Below, in pieces: positions 17,865-26,555 of a DNA stretch of 61,803 nt. The notes under the pieces were generated by a model. The model saw nothing but the letters and a program-made list of their open reading frames with translations. It was not told the DNA's origin and searched no databases. The stretch comes from an uncultured Lachnospiraceae bacterium (GTDB taxonomy: Bacteria > Bacillota > Clostridia > Lachnospirales > Lachnospiraceae), in contig OMZG01000013.1 in NCBI GenBank assembly GCA_900315505.1, positions 1-61,803 of the forward strand. Reading direction: 5' to 3'. The number at the start of each line of letters is the position of its first letter. Position 1 is the stretch's first letter. The translations under genes were made by a program, and so were the position numbers.

Positions 17865-19274
17865 TTACAGCGGATAAGCCTTATTCTTCGTATCTGCCTT
17901 TGCAGGATCAACCTTTGTCTGCTGTGCCTCACGGTACTTGAAGAAATCAGTAGCTACCTGTGGGAACAGAGCATATGTAAGGACATCCTCATCCTGCTGC
18001 TTGTACTGTGCCATCTCTTTCTCAATGTCAGCAAGCTGTGGCTTGATGAGATCTGCAGGTCTGCAGGTAATGGCATCCTTTGCCCCATCCCCAAGGCACT
18101 TCTTTACAACTTCAGGATTGAACGGCTCCTCGGTCTTACCGTACTTTCCAAGAAGGAGATCCTTGGACTGCTGGGTCACAACCTTGTATCTCTCACCCAT
18201 GAGTACGTTGAATACAGCCTGTGTACCAACTATCTGTGATGAAGGTGTAACAAGAGGTGGATTTCCGAAATCCTTACGAACTCTAGGTACTTCCTCGAGT
18301 ACTTCCTGGAGCTTGTCTTCCTTATGCTGATCCTTGAGCTGTCCGATGAGGTTTGAAAGCATTCCGCCTGGAACCTGATACAGAAGAGTCTTGATATTGA
18401 CACCAAGAACCTTTGTGCTCATGCGGCCATTGTCAAGGTACTTCTGTCTGATCGGAGCGAAGTAATCAGAGATCTGTGACAGAAGATTCATATCAAGGCC
18501 TGTGTCATAATCAGTATCCTTGAATGCCTCTACCATAACCTCTGTTGCTGGCTGTGATGTGCCAAGAGCGAATGGTGAAATTGCTGTATCAATGATATCT
18601 ACACCAGCCTCAACTGCCTTCATGCATGTCATTGAAGCAACACCTGAAGTATAATGGTTATGAAGCTCGATTGGGATATTAACAGCCTGCTTAAGAGCTG
18701 GAATCAGCTCTGCTGCCTGCTTCGGTACAAGAAGTCCTGACATATCCTTGATGCAGATTGAATCAGCTCCGAGTGACTCAGCTTCCTTGGCCTTCTTTAC
18801 CCAATACTCTGTGGTATACGGATCACCAAGTGTGAATGAAAGGGCGATCTGAGCATGTCCGCCTTCCTTCTTGGCCGCCTTGACAGCTGTCTCAAGGTTT
18901 CTCATATCATTTAAGCAGTCGAATATACGGATGATATCAATTCCGTTTGCGATAGACTTCTGAACGAAATACTCTACCACATCATCTGCATATGGCTTGT
19001 ATCCGAGGATATTCTGTCCACGGAAAAGCATCTGCAGCTTTGTATTCTTGAATCCGGCTCTGAGCTTACGAAGACGCTCCCACGGATCCTCATGAAGGAA
19101 ACGCAGGCAGGCATCGAATGTAGCTCCGCCCCAGCACTCTACTGCGTTGTATCCGACCTTGTCCATTACAGGAACGATCGGAAGCATTTCCTCAGTTGTC
19201 ATTCTAGTAGCGATAAGAGACTGATGTGCATCACGAAGCACAGTCTCTGTTATCTTTAATGGTTTCTTAGCCAT
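17865..19274 (-). CDS. biotin-dependent carboxyltransferase, OadA/5S-like (no biotin domain)
   Basis: This 469-residue TIM-barrel protein is the 5S-type or oxaloacetate decarboxylase alpha-type carboxyltransferase, which moves a carboxyl group between oxaloacetate/pyruvate and biotin. TETVLRDAHQSLIATRM holds the metal-binding Asp, IKDMSGLL the carboxylated Lys, and ELHNHYTSG the metal-binding His pair. A typical OadA of about 600 residues ends in a biotin domain. Here the protein stops before it, and the biotin carrier is a separate gene at 20459-20821. It is the last gene of the five-gene sodium-pump unit. Confidence 0.93.
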   Translation of the reverse strand: MAKKPLKITETVLRDAHQSLIATRMTTEEMLPIVPVMDKVGYNAVECWGGATFDACLRFLHEDPWERLRKLRAGFKNTKLQMLFRGQNILGYKPYADDVVEYFVQKSIANGIDIIRIFDCLNDMRNLETAVKAAKKEGGHAQIALSFTLGDPYTTEYWVKKAKEAESLGADSICIKDMSGLLVPKQAAELIPALKQAVNIPIELHNHYTSGVASMTCMKAVEAGVDIIDTAISPFALGTSQPATEVMVEAFKDTDYDTGLDMNLLSQISDYFAPIRQKYLDNGRMSTKVLGVNIKTLLYQVPGGMLSNLIGQLKDQHKEDKLQEVLEEVPRVRKDFGNPPLVTPSSQIVGTQAVFNVLMGERYKVVTQQSKDLLLGKYGKTEEPFNPEVVKKCLGDGAKDAITCRPADLIKPQLADIEKEMAQYKQQDEDVLTYALFPQVATDFFKYREAQQTKVDPAKADTKNKAYPL

Positions 19275-19290
19275 AGTTTACATTTCCTCC

Positions 19291-20439
19291 TTATACACCG
19301 AAGATAGCCATGAATACACCGGCTGCTACTGCTGTTCCGATAACACCTGCTACGTTAGGTCCCATAGCATGCATCAGAAGGAAGTTCGTAGGATCAGCCT
19401 CGGCACCGACCTTCTGGGATACTCGTGCCGACATAGGTACCGCAGATACACCTGCCGAACCAATGAGTGGGTTTATCTTTCCATGTGTCGCCTTACACAT
19501 TATCTTCCCGACTATGATACCAGACGCTGTAGCTACTGCGAATGCTACAAGTCCGAGTACAACGATCTTTAAGGTAGATGCATTAAGGAAAGCCTCTGCT
19601 GATGTAGAAGCACCTACAGATGTACCAAGAAGAATAACTACGATATACATCATGGCGTTACTTGCTGTATCAGTCAGCTGTCTGACAACTCCGCATTCCT
19701 TGAACAGGTTTCCAAGCATCAGCATACCAACAAGAGGTGCTGTTGTAGGAAGGATCAGACATACGATAACGGTAACAACGATAGGGAAGAGAATCTTCTC
19801 CAGCTTACTAACCGGGCGAAGTGTCTTCATACGGATCTTACGCTCTTCTTCTGTGGTAAGGGCCTTCATGATAGGCGGCTGAATGATAGGTACAAGTGAC
19901 ATATACGAATATGCCGCGACTGCGATAGGTCCCATCAGTGCCGACTGTCCCAGCTTACCGGCCAGGAAGATTGACGTAGGTCCATCAGCTCCACCGATGA
20001 TAGCGATGGCTGCGGCTGCCTTATCTGAGAATCCGAAGAGGATAGCCAGAAGGTAAGCCATATAAATACCGAACTGTGCTGTCGCTCCGAGAAGGAACGA
20101 TATAGGGTTTGCGATAAGAGGCGAGAAGTCTGTCATTGCTCCAACTCCCATGAAGATAAGTGATGGAAGTATCGACCACTCATCGAGCTGGAAGAAATAC
20201 CAGAGCAGTCCGCCAGTGCCATTGCTTGTCTCCTGCGGGCTTGCAATGATAGCAGGGTAAATATTAACGAGGAGCATTCCGAATGCGATAGGCACAAGGA
20301 GCAGCGGCTCGAAATCCCTGGCTATGGCCAGATAAAGGAAAACGCAGGCCACAAGTATCATTATGAAGTTTCCGACAGTAAGATTCGCAAATGCAGTCTG
20401 ATGGAGCAGATTGCCCATCGTCTGTGCAATATAACTCAT
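19291..20439 (-). CDS. sodium-translocating decarboxylase beta subunit (OadB/GcdB/MmdB)
   Basis: The 382-residue multi-helix membrane protein decarboxylates carboxybiotin and drives Na+ out of the cell. Family-typical segments are visible: GVGAMTDFSPLIANP, IIGGADGPTSIFLA (the conserved Asp-containing motif) and, at the end, ADPTNFLLMHAMGPNVAGVIG. The length matches the family. It sits 16 bases before the OadA-like gene and follows the biotin carrier. Confidence 0.95.
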   Translation of the reverse strand: MSYIAQTMGNLLHQTAFANLTVGNFIMILVACVFLYLAIARDFEPLLLVPIAFGMLLVNIYPAIIASPQETSNGTGGLLWYFFQLDEWSILPSLIFMGVGAMTDFSPLIANPISFLLGATAQFGIYMAYLLAILFGFSDKAAAAIAIIGGADGPTSIFLAGKLGQSALMGPIAVAAYSYMSLVPIIQPPIMKALTTEEERKIRMKTLRPVSKLEKILFPIVVTVIVCLILPTTAPLVGMLMLGNLFKECGVVRQLTDTASNAMMYIVVILLGTSVGASTSAEAFLNASTLKIVVLGLVAFAVATASGIIVGKIMCKATHGKINPLIGSAGVSAVPMSARVSQKVGAEADPTNFLLMHAMGPNVAGVIGTAVAAGVFMAIFGV

Positions 20440-20458
20440 TTATGAATCCTCCTTAGTA

Positions 20459-20821
20459 TCAGTCCTCGTTCATTGTAGCAAGAAGATCACCAGTATCTAC
20501 GGCATCTCCTTCCTTACAATCTATTGTAGCAACTGTTCCTGCCTTCTGGGCAACAACAGGTGTCTCCATCTTCATTACCTCAAGGACTACTACAGGATCG
20601 CCAGGCTTTACATGAGTTCCTGGAGTAGCTGCGATCTTGAACACCTTACCCTGAGCTCCTGCCTCAATACGAAGGCTTCCTGCTGCTCCATTTGATGCAG
20701 GAGCTGCCTTTGGAGCCGGTGCTGCAGCTTTTGCAGCAACTGGAGCTGATGCAGAAGAGCCTGTCTCTTCTACGGTTACGTCATATGCCTTGCCATTTAC
20801 TGTAATGGTATAATTTTTCAT
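20459..20821 (-). CDS. biotin carboxyl carrier protein of the sodium-pump decarboxylase
   Basis: The 120-residue protein has a short N-terminal beta region (YTITVNGKAYDVTVEE), an Ala/Pro-rich flexible linker (about 27-45) and a biotinyl domain with the EVMKMETP motif, where the Lys between the two Met is biotinylated. The linker lets the biotin swing between the carboxyltransferase and the membrane beta subunit. GGAGG-type ribosome site upstream. Confidence 0.95.
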   Translation of the reverse strand: MKNYTITVNGKAYDVTVEETGSSASAPVAAKAAAPAPKAAPASNGAAGSLRIEAGAQGKVFKIAATPGTHVKPGDPVVVLEVMKMETPVVAQKAGTVATIDCKEGDAVDTGDLLATMNED

Positions 20822-20839
20822 GATTTTTCCTCCAAAAAA

Positions 20840-21580
20840 TTAATATCTTCTCTTGATGTTTCTCACCACGAAAGAATCCGTAGAAGCTCCCGTTGATGCT
20901 GCAATTGCTGCGCTTATCACTGCTACCAGATCTCCTGGATCTTCTTCATCGGCAGGTGAAGCCTGTGGTGCTTCTGCAACCGCAGCCTCTGTAGCAGCCT
21001 GCTGTGACTTGTCGAATTTCTTCTGGAGATATGGGATGATTCTGAATGCATAGATCACAAGGCAGATAAGGATAAGCACTGCAAATACTGTTACCATACC
21101 CATTACCACATTGAGCGCTGCCTTGCCCATTGTCTCGCCAAGAGAATAGATTTTCTCGAAGTTCATCGATGTGACCTTCATGTTGTAAGTCTGGTATACG
21201 AATATCAGTCTTGCATTTCTCTTGGAATAATTGAGAATCTGGGTCGTAGTGATAGTCTTACCAGACTTTGCTACTGTGAACTTGCCAAAACTCTTGAATT
21301 GGCCAAGTCCCTTAGTATTCTCTCTCCAGTTGGAGACAAGCTCCATATACATCTTTGCACTGTCGTCATCTTCATTAGCTTCAGACTGCTGCTTGTAATA
21401 CGAATATGCCTGCTTCAGATCACTATTCGACATTGAAAGAAGCTGCTGTGCCAGGCTCTGCTGACTGGCCTGAAGTTCGTCTACCGAATGTCCGCCGTAG
21501 CTTGTGACCTTCTTGCCACATGATGCCATCAGGCACATGCAGAGAACAAGCGCAAGGATGAGTCCAATTTTTTTCTTCAT
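20840..21580 (-). CDS. OadG-like gamma subunit fused to an exported lipoprotein domain
   Basis: The 246-residue product starts with a lipoprotein signal (LILALVLCMCLMASC, Cys21). An extracytoplasmic domain of about 130 residues resembles DUF3887-like domains. One membrane helix (VTVFAVLILICLVIYAF) at about 160-180 precedes a cytoplasmic Ala-rich tail ending VVRNIKRRY. The helix, tail and position in the operon are those of the small gamma subunit OadG, which assembles the sodium pump. Ordinary OadG is only about 80-120 residues and lacks the lipoprotein part. Confidence 0.8.
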   Translation of the reverse strand: MKKKIGLILALVLCMCLMASCGKKVTSYGGHSVDELQASQQSLAQQLLSMSNSDLKQAYSYYKQQSEANEDDDSAKMYMELVSNWRENTKGLGQFKSFGKFTVAKSGKTITTTQILNYSKRNARLIFVYQTYNMKVTSMNFEKIYSLGETMGKAALNVVMGMVTVFAVLILICLVIYAFRIIPYLQKKFDKSQQAATEAAVAEAPQASPADEEDPGDLVAVISAAIAASTGASTDSFVVRNIKRRY

Positions 21581-21602
21581 CGAATATGCCTTTCTCGTTC
21601 TG

Positions 21603-22982
21603 TTACTTGGTTACATGCTTTCTGTAAGCTTCATCAACCTTCTTTGTGAAAAGGACTTCGAATGCATCTATGAGATACTTTCTGATATCGGCTGCATTAA
21701 CGAATCTGTCTACATAGCCTCTTCTGGCTGCATTGTCTGCTCCGCCAAGCTTTGCCTGATAATCAGCTGCAGAAATACCTGCAATCTTTGATGCCTGATC
21801 TGCTGGAAGTGTTCCCATATCAGCATCTGTGAATGCATAAACGATATCTGCTCCTGTTGAGTGTGTTCCCATAAGGAGTGCTGCTGAAGTATATGCCTTA
21901 GCAATTACTGATACCTTTGGAACCGATGCGCCTGAATATGCATTGATGAACTCTGCTGCTGCAGAAGCCATTGAAGCCTCGGCATGAATTGTTGTCTTGA
22001 ATCCCTCTACATTGACGAGAGAAAGAAGTGGGATATCAAAAGCGTCACAGAACTTCACAAAATCTGCTGCCTTCTTAAGTCCCATAGGACACAGACGGCC
22101 ATCAAGCTTGTCATCATCCTTCTTTACATTATTTCCGAAGGCTCCGACTGTTATTCCGTCAAGTTTTATAAAGCCACACGCCATACAAGGTGCATATGCG
22201 GCCTTTACAGCTATGAACTGCTTATTATCTGAAATCTCTGTAAATACATCAGCTGCATTTTCATAAGCTGCGCCTGCAATATCCGCTGCTCTGTTCAGAT
22301 CATCTGTGCAGTCATCTACACAGCCTTCCTCTATATTGCTTCCTGGAAGAACCGGAACGAGTGTCCTGATAGCGCCAAGTACATCTGCTTCTGAACCTGT
22401 GCCGTCAACTCCGCCGGCCTTTGTGCTCCTGAATTCATATGAAGATGTGTCAGTATCCTTATTGCCTGTGATGGCAGATGGTGAATTGAAGTATACCTTT
22501 GCATCATCAGTCATATAAGTGAAATCTGCAAGTGAAAGGAGAGCTGAAAGTCCGCCTCCGCAGTTTCCAAATACTGCCATGATCTGCGGGATCACACCGC
22601 TTGCCTCGGAAGCCTTTGCAAGAACGCTTCCCAATGCCTCGATCGCATCATATGACTCTAAGAGTCTGATTCCCGTGCTGTCTAAGAGTCCGATAACCGG
22701 TGCTCCTACTGCAAGGGCCTGCTCATAGATGCGAAGGATCTTCTTTGCATGCATCTCTCCGATAGATCCGCCAAGTACTGACGGTTCCTGGGCGAATACG
22801 AAAACGAGATTTCCATCAATCGTTCCGTGTCCTGTCACTACACCATCGGAAGGTGTTTCTTCTGCTCCTGTGTTGAAATCCGTATTACGGGCTGTAACTG
22901 ATGCTCCCAGCTCTACAAAGCTGTTCTCATCAACTAATCCCTGGATTCTCGAGGCAGCAGTAAGTGCTTTTTCCTCACTCAT
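21603..22982 (-). CDS. acyl-CoA carboxyltransferase (MmdA/12S-like)
   Basis: The 459-residue protein is a double crotonase-fold carboxyltransferase of the methylmalonyl-CoA decarboxylase alpha / transcarboxylase 12S / propionyl-CoA carboxylase beta family. Visible are VTGHGTIDGNLVFVFAQE, the glycine-rich GNCGGGLSALLSLADF and a C-terminal Ala/Gly-rich second domain. It is somewhat shorter and more divergent than typical MmdA (about 510 residues), so the acyl-CoA substrate is uncertain. It is the first gene after the promoter at 23042-23070, with GGAGG upstream of the ATG. Confidence 0.88.
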   Translation of the reverse strand: MSEEKALTAASRIQGLVDENSFVELGASVTARNTDFNTGAEETPSDGVVTGHGTIDGNLVFVFAQEPSVLGGSIGEMHAKKILRIYEQALAVGAPVIGLLDSTGIRLLESYDAIEALGSVLAKASEASGVIPQIMAVFGNCGGGLSALLSLADFTYMTDDAKVYFNSPSAITGNKDTDTSSYEFRSTKAGGVDGTGSEADVLGAIRTLVPVLPGSNIEEGCVDDCTDDLNRAADIAGAAYENAADVFTEISDNKQFIAVKAAYAPCMACGFIKLDGITVGAFGNNVKKDDDKLDGRLCPMGLKKAADFVKFCDAFDIPLLSLVNVEGFKTTIHAEASMASAAAEFINAYSGASVPKVSVIAKAYTSAALLMGTHSTGADIVYAFTDADMGTLPADQASKIAGISAADYQAKLGGADNAARRGYVDRFVNAADIRKYLIDAFEVLFTKKVDEAYRKHVTK

Positions 22983-23016
22983 GTCTTAATTCCTCCAACG
23001 TCTGTTTATATTGCCT

Positions 23017-23033
23017 TTGCGAAAAAATCGCAA
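23017..23033 (-). other. short hairpin at the predicted 5' end of the decarboxylase mRNA
   Basis: The perfect inverted repeat TTGCGA-N5-TCGCAA lies immediately downstream of the predicted start site (about 23035). Its T run is in the loop, so it is not a terminator; it may protect the mRNA 5' end. Confidence 0.5.
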
Positions 23034-23041
23034 CTTCTCAT

Positions 23042-23070
23042 ATGATAACCTAAATTCAACATATATTCAA
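23042..23070 (-). promoter_or_regulatory. promoter of the sodium-pump decarboxylase operon
   Basis: TTGAAT (23070-23065) and TATCAT (23047-23042) are 17 bases apart on the minus strand, about 60 bases before the ATG at 22982. Confidence 0.7.
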
Positions 23071-23135
23071 GGGTTTTTTTGCTTAAAAAATACGGGCTGG
23101 AAAGCATATGCAGCTGTCCCCTAAGTCCTGCTCCA

Positions 23136-23708
23136 TCACACCTCAACTTCCTCATGCTCTGCTTCTTCGTTTGCTTCTTTCTTGAACTCGGCTATCTGTT
23201 CATCTGTTAATGCAGGTAACGATGAAAGGGAGTCGATTCCGAAGACCCGCAGGAATCCCTCCGTGGTGCCGAAGAGTATCGGGCGGCCCGGGGCCTCCAT
23301 GCGGCCTACCTCTTCGATAAGATCGTATTCGATCAGCTTGTTCAGGGCTTTATCGGAATTTACTCCACGGATTTTTGCTATAGCCTGACGGGTGACTGGC
23401 TGACGATATGCTACTATGGATAGTGTCTCAAGAAGTGTATTCGTAAGAACGGCCTTCTTTGGCTGCTTTGCAATTTTTATCAGAGAAGGATAAATGTCTC
23501 TGGCTGTACACATCTGGAAGCTGTCCTCTAATCTGATAAGGCGTATTCCACGATCCTCCTTCTCATATTCTCCTGCAAGCTCCTCAGATGCCCAGATAAC
23601 CTCTTCCTTGCCAACACCAAGAGCCTTTGCTGCCGTTTCTGCCGGAAGACTTCTTCCCAGTGCAAAATATATACCTTCGAGTTCCTTCTTTAATTCCTTC
23701 ACATCCAT
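23136..23708 (-). CDS. scpB: segregation and condensation protein B
   Basis: The 190-residue ScpB has two winged-helix domains, seen in ETLSIVAYRQPVTRQAIAKI and RGVNSDKALNKLIEYDLI. With ScpA and SMC it forms bacterial condensin, which organises and segregates the chromosome. Its ATG overlaps the scpA stop by one base. It is the last gene of the long lepB-to-scpB series. I found no clear terminator between it and the decarboxylase promoter. Confidence 0.96.
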   Translation of the reverse strand: MDVKELKKELEGIYFALGRSLPAETAAKALGVGKEEVIWASEELAGEYEKEDRGIRLIRLEDSFQMCTARDIYPSLIKIAKQPKKAVLTNTLLETLSIVAYRQPVTRQAIAKIRGVNSDKALNKLIEYDLIEEVGRMEAPGRPILFGTTEGFLRVFGIDSLSSLPALTDEQIAEFKKEANEEAEHEEVEV

Positions 23709-24466
23709 TACGCTATCTGTGACTCCATTTCGATATCACCGAATATTTCTTCCTGTCTCGCCTTTATCTGACCGGTCTTCATTAGCTCAAGCACTGCAAG
23801 AAAGGTAACTATCACCTCTGTCTTCGTCTCTGATCTGGTGAGTATGCTCCTGAAGGAAAAGTGATGATGCTCCCTTGCAAATGACAGCAGTTCACCTGTC
23901 TTCTGTTCAAGTGATACTTTTTCTTTCTTTATCGAGCCAAAGCGGCTTCTGATCGGATCAACCCTGTTCTTCTGACGCCTTAATACGTCATTAAAAACTT
24001 CGTTTAATTTTTCCAGAGTGATTCCGTCAAGCAGTTCTGCAGGATTGACCTGCGGCTCATAATTTTTTACTTCATCAGGAATTGTAGGATCCTTATACAG
24101 GACCAGATCTGCCTGTCCCTGTCGCTCAGCCAGTTCGCCTGCCAGTTCATGATACATCTTGTATTCAAGAAGCTGTTCGACAAGCTCTGCACGAGGATCT
24201 TCTTCCTCTTCTTCGTCATCCTCCGTTTTCTTCTCAGGAAGAAGCATCTTTGCCTTTATAGAAAGAAGAGTCGATGCCATCACAAGAAATGCACTCATAG
24301 TGTCCAGATCAGTATCGCCCATTTTATCCAGATACTCCATATACTGGTCTGTAATCGTAGCAATCGGAATATCATAGATGCTGACCTTATTCTTGTCTAT
24401 CAGATGCAGGAGCAGTTCAAGCGGACCGGAAAAGGCCGGCAGGCTCACATCAAGCGCAGCTTCCAT
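23708..24466 (-). CDS. scpA: segregation and condensation protein A (kleisin)
   Basis: This 252-residue kleisin links the SMC heads and binds ScpB. The N-terminal FSGPLELLLHLIDKNKVSIY is diagnostic, an acidic linker (EDDEEEEEDP) lies near residue 95, and the C-terminal winged helix ends with VTFLAVLELMKTGQI. The start overlaps the dut stop by one base and the stop overlaps scpB, so scpA and scpB are made together. Confidence 0.96.
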   Translation of the reverse strand: MEAALDVSLPAFSGPLELLLHLIDKNKVSIYDIPIATITDQYMEYLDKMGDTDLDTMSAFLVMASTLLSIKAKMLLPEKKTEDDEEEEEDPRAELVEQLLEYKMYHELAGELAERQGQADLVLYKDPTIPDEVKNYEPQVNPAELLDGITLEKLNEVFNDVLRRQKNRVDPIRSRFGSIKKEKVSLEQKTGELLSFAREHHHFSFRSILTRSETKTEVIVTFLAVLELMKTGQIKARQEEIFGDIEMESQIA

Positions 24467-24897
24467 TATGCTCTCCCTGTAGAGCCGAATCCGCCGCGGG
24501 ATTCATCACTCAGGTGGTCACATTCCACGAATTCAATAGCCGGCTGATGCCTGAATATCCTGAACTGGCAGATCCTGTCATTCACAGAGATATGTACGTC
24601 ACGAGTGGCATATACCGGCATCATGAGAATATCGTCATCACCACAGTAGCTCTCGTCTACAACGCCAATGCTGTTGGACTGAAGCAGTCCATAGTTCTTA
24701 AAAGTCGACGAGCGAGGAGCCGTGATCATCTCATATCCCTCAGGTAATTTCACCGAGATACCAAGGTCAATAAGAGCAAAATCACCCTTCTTTAAGTCAT
24801 AGTCCTTAGCGACACGCAGATCGATCCAGTCGCTCTTGCCGTCAATATATCTGAGCTTTTCAATTTTATCTGTATGATATTTAATCTTGATTTCCAT
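24466..24897 (-). CDS. dut: dUTP diphosphatase
   Basis: The 143-residue trimeric dUTPase cleaves dUTP to dUMP and keeps uracil out of DNA. Family motifs appear in order: WIDLRVAKD (motif 1), PRSSTFKNYGLL (2), GVVDESYCGD (3, catalytic Asp), RICQFRIF (4) and the flexible C-terminal RGGFGSTGR (5). The residues are slightly shifted from classical Dut, so it may belong to the Gram-positive Dut-like branch, but all five motifs are complete. It complements ung elsewhere in the window. Confidence 0.92.
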   Translation of the reverse strand: MEIKIKYHTDKIEKLRYIDGKSDWIDLRVAKDYDLKKGDFALIDLGISVKLPEGYEMITAPRSSTFKNYGLLQSNSIGVVDESYCGDDDILMMPVYATRDVHISVNDRICQFRIFRHQPAIEFVECDHLSDESRGGFGSTGRA

Positions 24898-24914
24898 AAT
24901 TGCTTTGTAAACTC

Positions 24915-25907
24915 TTACCCTTCCGCCTTTCTATCTCTGCACATCAGGTCGTGTATCCCTTCTTTTACATCCTTGCCATCGAAAAGTACCTTATTCACCT
25001 CAGTGATGATCGGCATCGAGACCTTGTACTTGCGTCCCAGCGCTAATGCAGCTTTGGCAGAGTATACACCTTCTACCACCATATGCACCTTGTCCATGGC
25101 TTCCTGATATGTAGCACCCTGACCAATGAGCAGGCCGGCCTGATGGTTACGCGAATGCACAGAGGAGCAGGTCACTATCAGATCACCGATGCCGGCAAGA
25201 CCGTTGAGGGTCTCCTTTTTCCCGCCCATTGCAACAGCAATAGCCGTAATCTCACGGATACCTCTGGTGATAAGCGCAGCGCGTGCATTATCACCATTGC
25301 CTACGCCATCTGACATTCCGGCAGCAAGGGCAATAACATTCTTAAGCGAAGCTCCTACTTCGATTCCGATAATATCATTACTCGTATATACCCTGAAATT
25401 CTCATTCATGAAGGTATCCTGAACAGTTCTTGCAAGCTTCTCATCAGCAGAACCAGCAACAAGCACGGTCGGTAGATCTTTTATTACCTCTTCAGCATGC
25501 GACGGCCCTGAAAGTACAGCAGTTACCGCTCCCGGTACCTCATCCTCTATTATCTGCGTCTGGGTGAAAAGCGTATCCTCTTCAATACCTTTTGAAACAG
25601 ACACAATACCGGTATCTTTTGTATAAAAATGAGCATATTTCCCGGCTGTTGATCTTGTTGCAACAGATGGAACCGCAAAGACTACCAGATCAGATCCTGA
25701 TACAGCCTCTCCCATATCATTATAGAATTCTATTGAATCATCATAGAAAAATCCCGGCAGCTTCTCGATCTTTCTGCCCGAAGCCATGATCGAATCAATC
25801 TCTTTCTGTGAAAAAGACCAGATCCGGACCTTGTGCCCGTTTTCTGTCAGCACATGAGACAGGGCGCTTCCCCAGCTTCCTGCTCCAAGAATGGTAACCT
25901 GTGCCAT
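24915..25907 (-). CDS. gpsA: glycerol-3-phosphate dehydrogenase [NAD(P)+]
   Basis: The 330-residue cytosolic enzyme reduces dihydroxyacetone phosphate to sn-glycerol-3-phosphate for phospholipid synthesis. The Rossmann motif GAGSWGSALSHVL is at 8-20, with the family motifs VLSGPSHAEEV and EVGASLKNVIALAAGMSDGV carrying the catalytic Lys. It directly follows plsY, which uses its product. Confidence 0.97.
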   Translation of the reverse strand: MAQVTILGAGSWGSALSHVLTENGHKVRIWSFSQKEIDSIMASGRKIEKLPGFFYDDSIEFYNDMGEAVSGSDLVVFAVPSVATRSTAGKYAHFYTKDTGIVSVSKGIEEDTLFTQTQIIEDEVPGAVTAVLSGPSHAEEVIKDLPTVLVAGSADEKLARTVQDTFMNENFRVYTSNDIIGIEVGASLKNVIALAAGMSDGVGNGDNARAALITRGIREITAIAVAMGGKKETLNGLAGIGDLIVTCSSVHSRNHQAGLLIGQGATYQEAMDKVHMVVEGVYSAKAALALGRKYKVSMPIITEVNKVLFDGKDVKEGIHDLMCRDRKAEG

Positions 25908-26555
25908 TTATTTTCCCTCCTTGCTCTTGTGATGGAATGAAAATTTATTCTCAGTATGCGTCGCAAGACGCTTTATATTACTTCTATGACGGATGATTGC
26001 AAGAACCCCGACAACAAAAGATAAGGCTATTATCTCCGGCGCCTGCGCCATTGTAAAATCGGTATGACCTGTCACTATCGCAGCCCATGCCATGAATGGA
26101 AATGTAGCCGCGCACAGGACCGATCCCAGAGACACATATCTCGTGATGATGACAGCGATAAGAAATACTGCGATCTGTGGTGCGACAATGATTGGATACG
26201 CGATGATAAAAAGCCCGAGTGAAGTCGCGATTCCCTTACCTCCCCTGAACTTCATGGTGATCGGGAAATCATGTCCTATCACCGCGCCAAATGCCGTATA
26301 AAACATATACACGGCTCTCATATCGCTGCCTTTGAAAACAGCACCTATGATAAGAGCAGGAATCACACCCTTCAGGCAGTCAAAGACCAGGCATAATGCG
26401 CCGTCGAGATTGCCTAGCACTCGAAGGGTATTAGTCGTTCCGATATTTCCGCTGCCCTGCTTAGTGATATCCACATGCTTCGCCCTGCCCATCATGTAAC
26501 CCGACGGTATATTGCCGAAAGCATATCCTATGATGAATGCCAGTAGTCTAAGCAT
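25908..26555 (-). CDS. plsY: acyl-phosphate:glycerol-3-phosphate acyltransferase
   Basis: The 215-residue membrane enzyme makes lysophosphatidate from acyl phosphate and glycerol-3-phosphate. The three conserved loops are visible: GNIPSGYMMGR, KQGSGNIGTTNTLRVLG and the glycerol-phosphate loop KFRGGKGIATSLG. Several hydrophobic helices separate them. Its C-terminal tail is basic. Stop and neighbouring starts abut, as in an operon with gpsA and der. Confidence 0.97.
   Translation of the reverse strand: MLRLLAFIIGYAFGNIPSGYMMGRAKHVDITKQGSGNIGTTNTLRVLGNLDGALCLVFDCLKGVIPALIIGAVFKGSDMRAVYMFYTAFGAVIGHDFPITMKFRGGKGIATSLGLFIIAYPIIVAPQIAVFLIAVIITRYVSLGSVLCAATFPFMAWAAIVTGHTDFTMAQAPEIIALSFVVGVLAIIRHRSNIKRLATHTENKFSFHHKSKEGK

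Noticed and set aside
19310-19882. 190-codon plus-strand ORF opposite the OadB-like gene
   Set aside because: Shadow of the membrane protein gene, no promoter or ribosome site.
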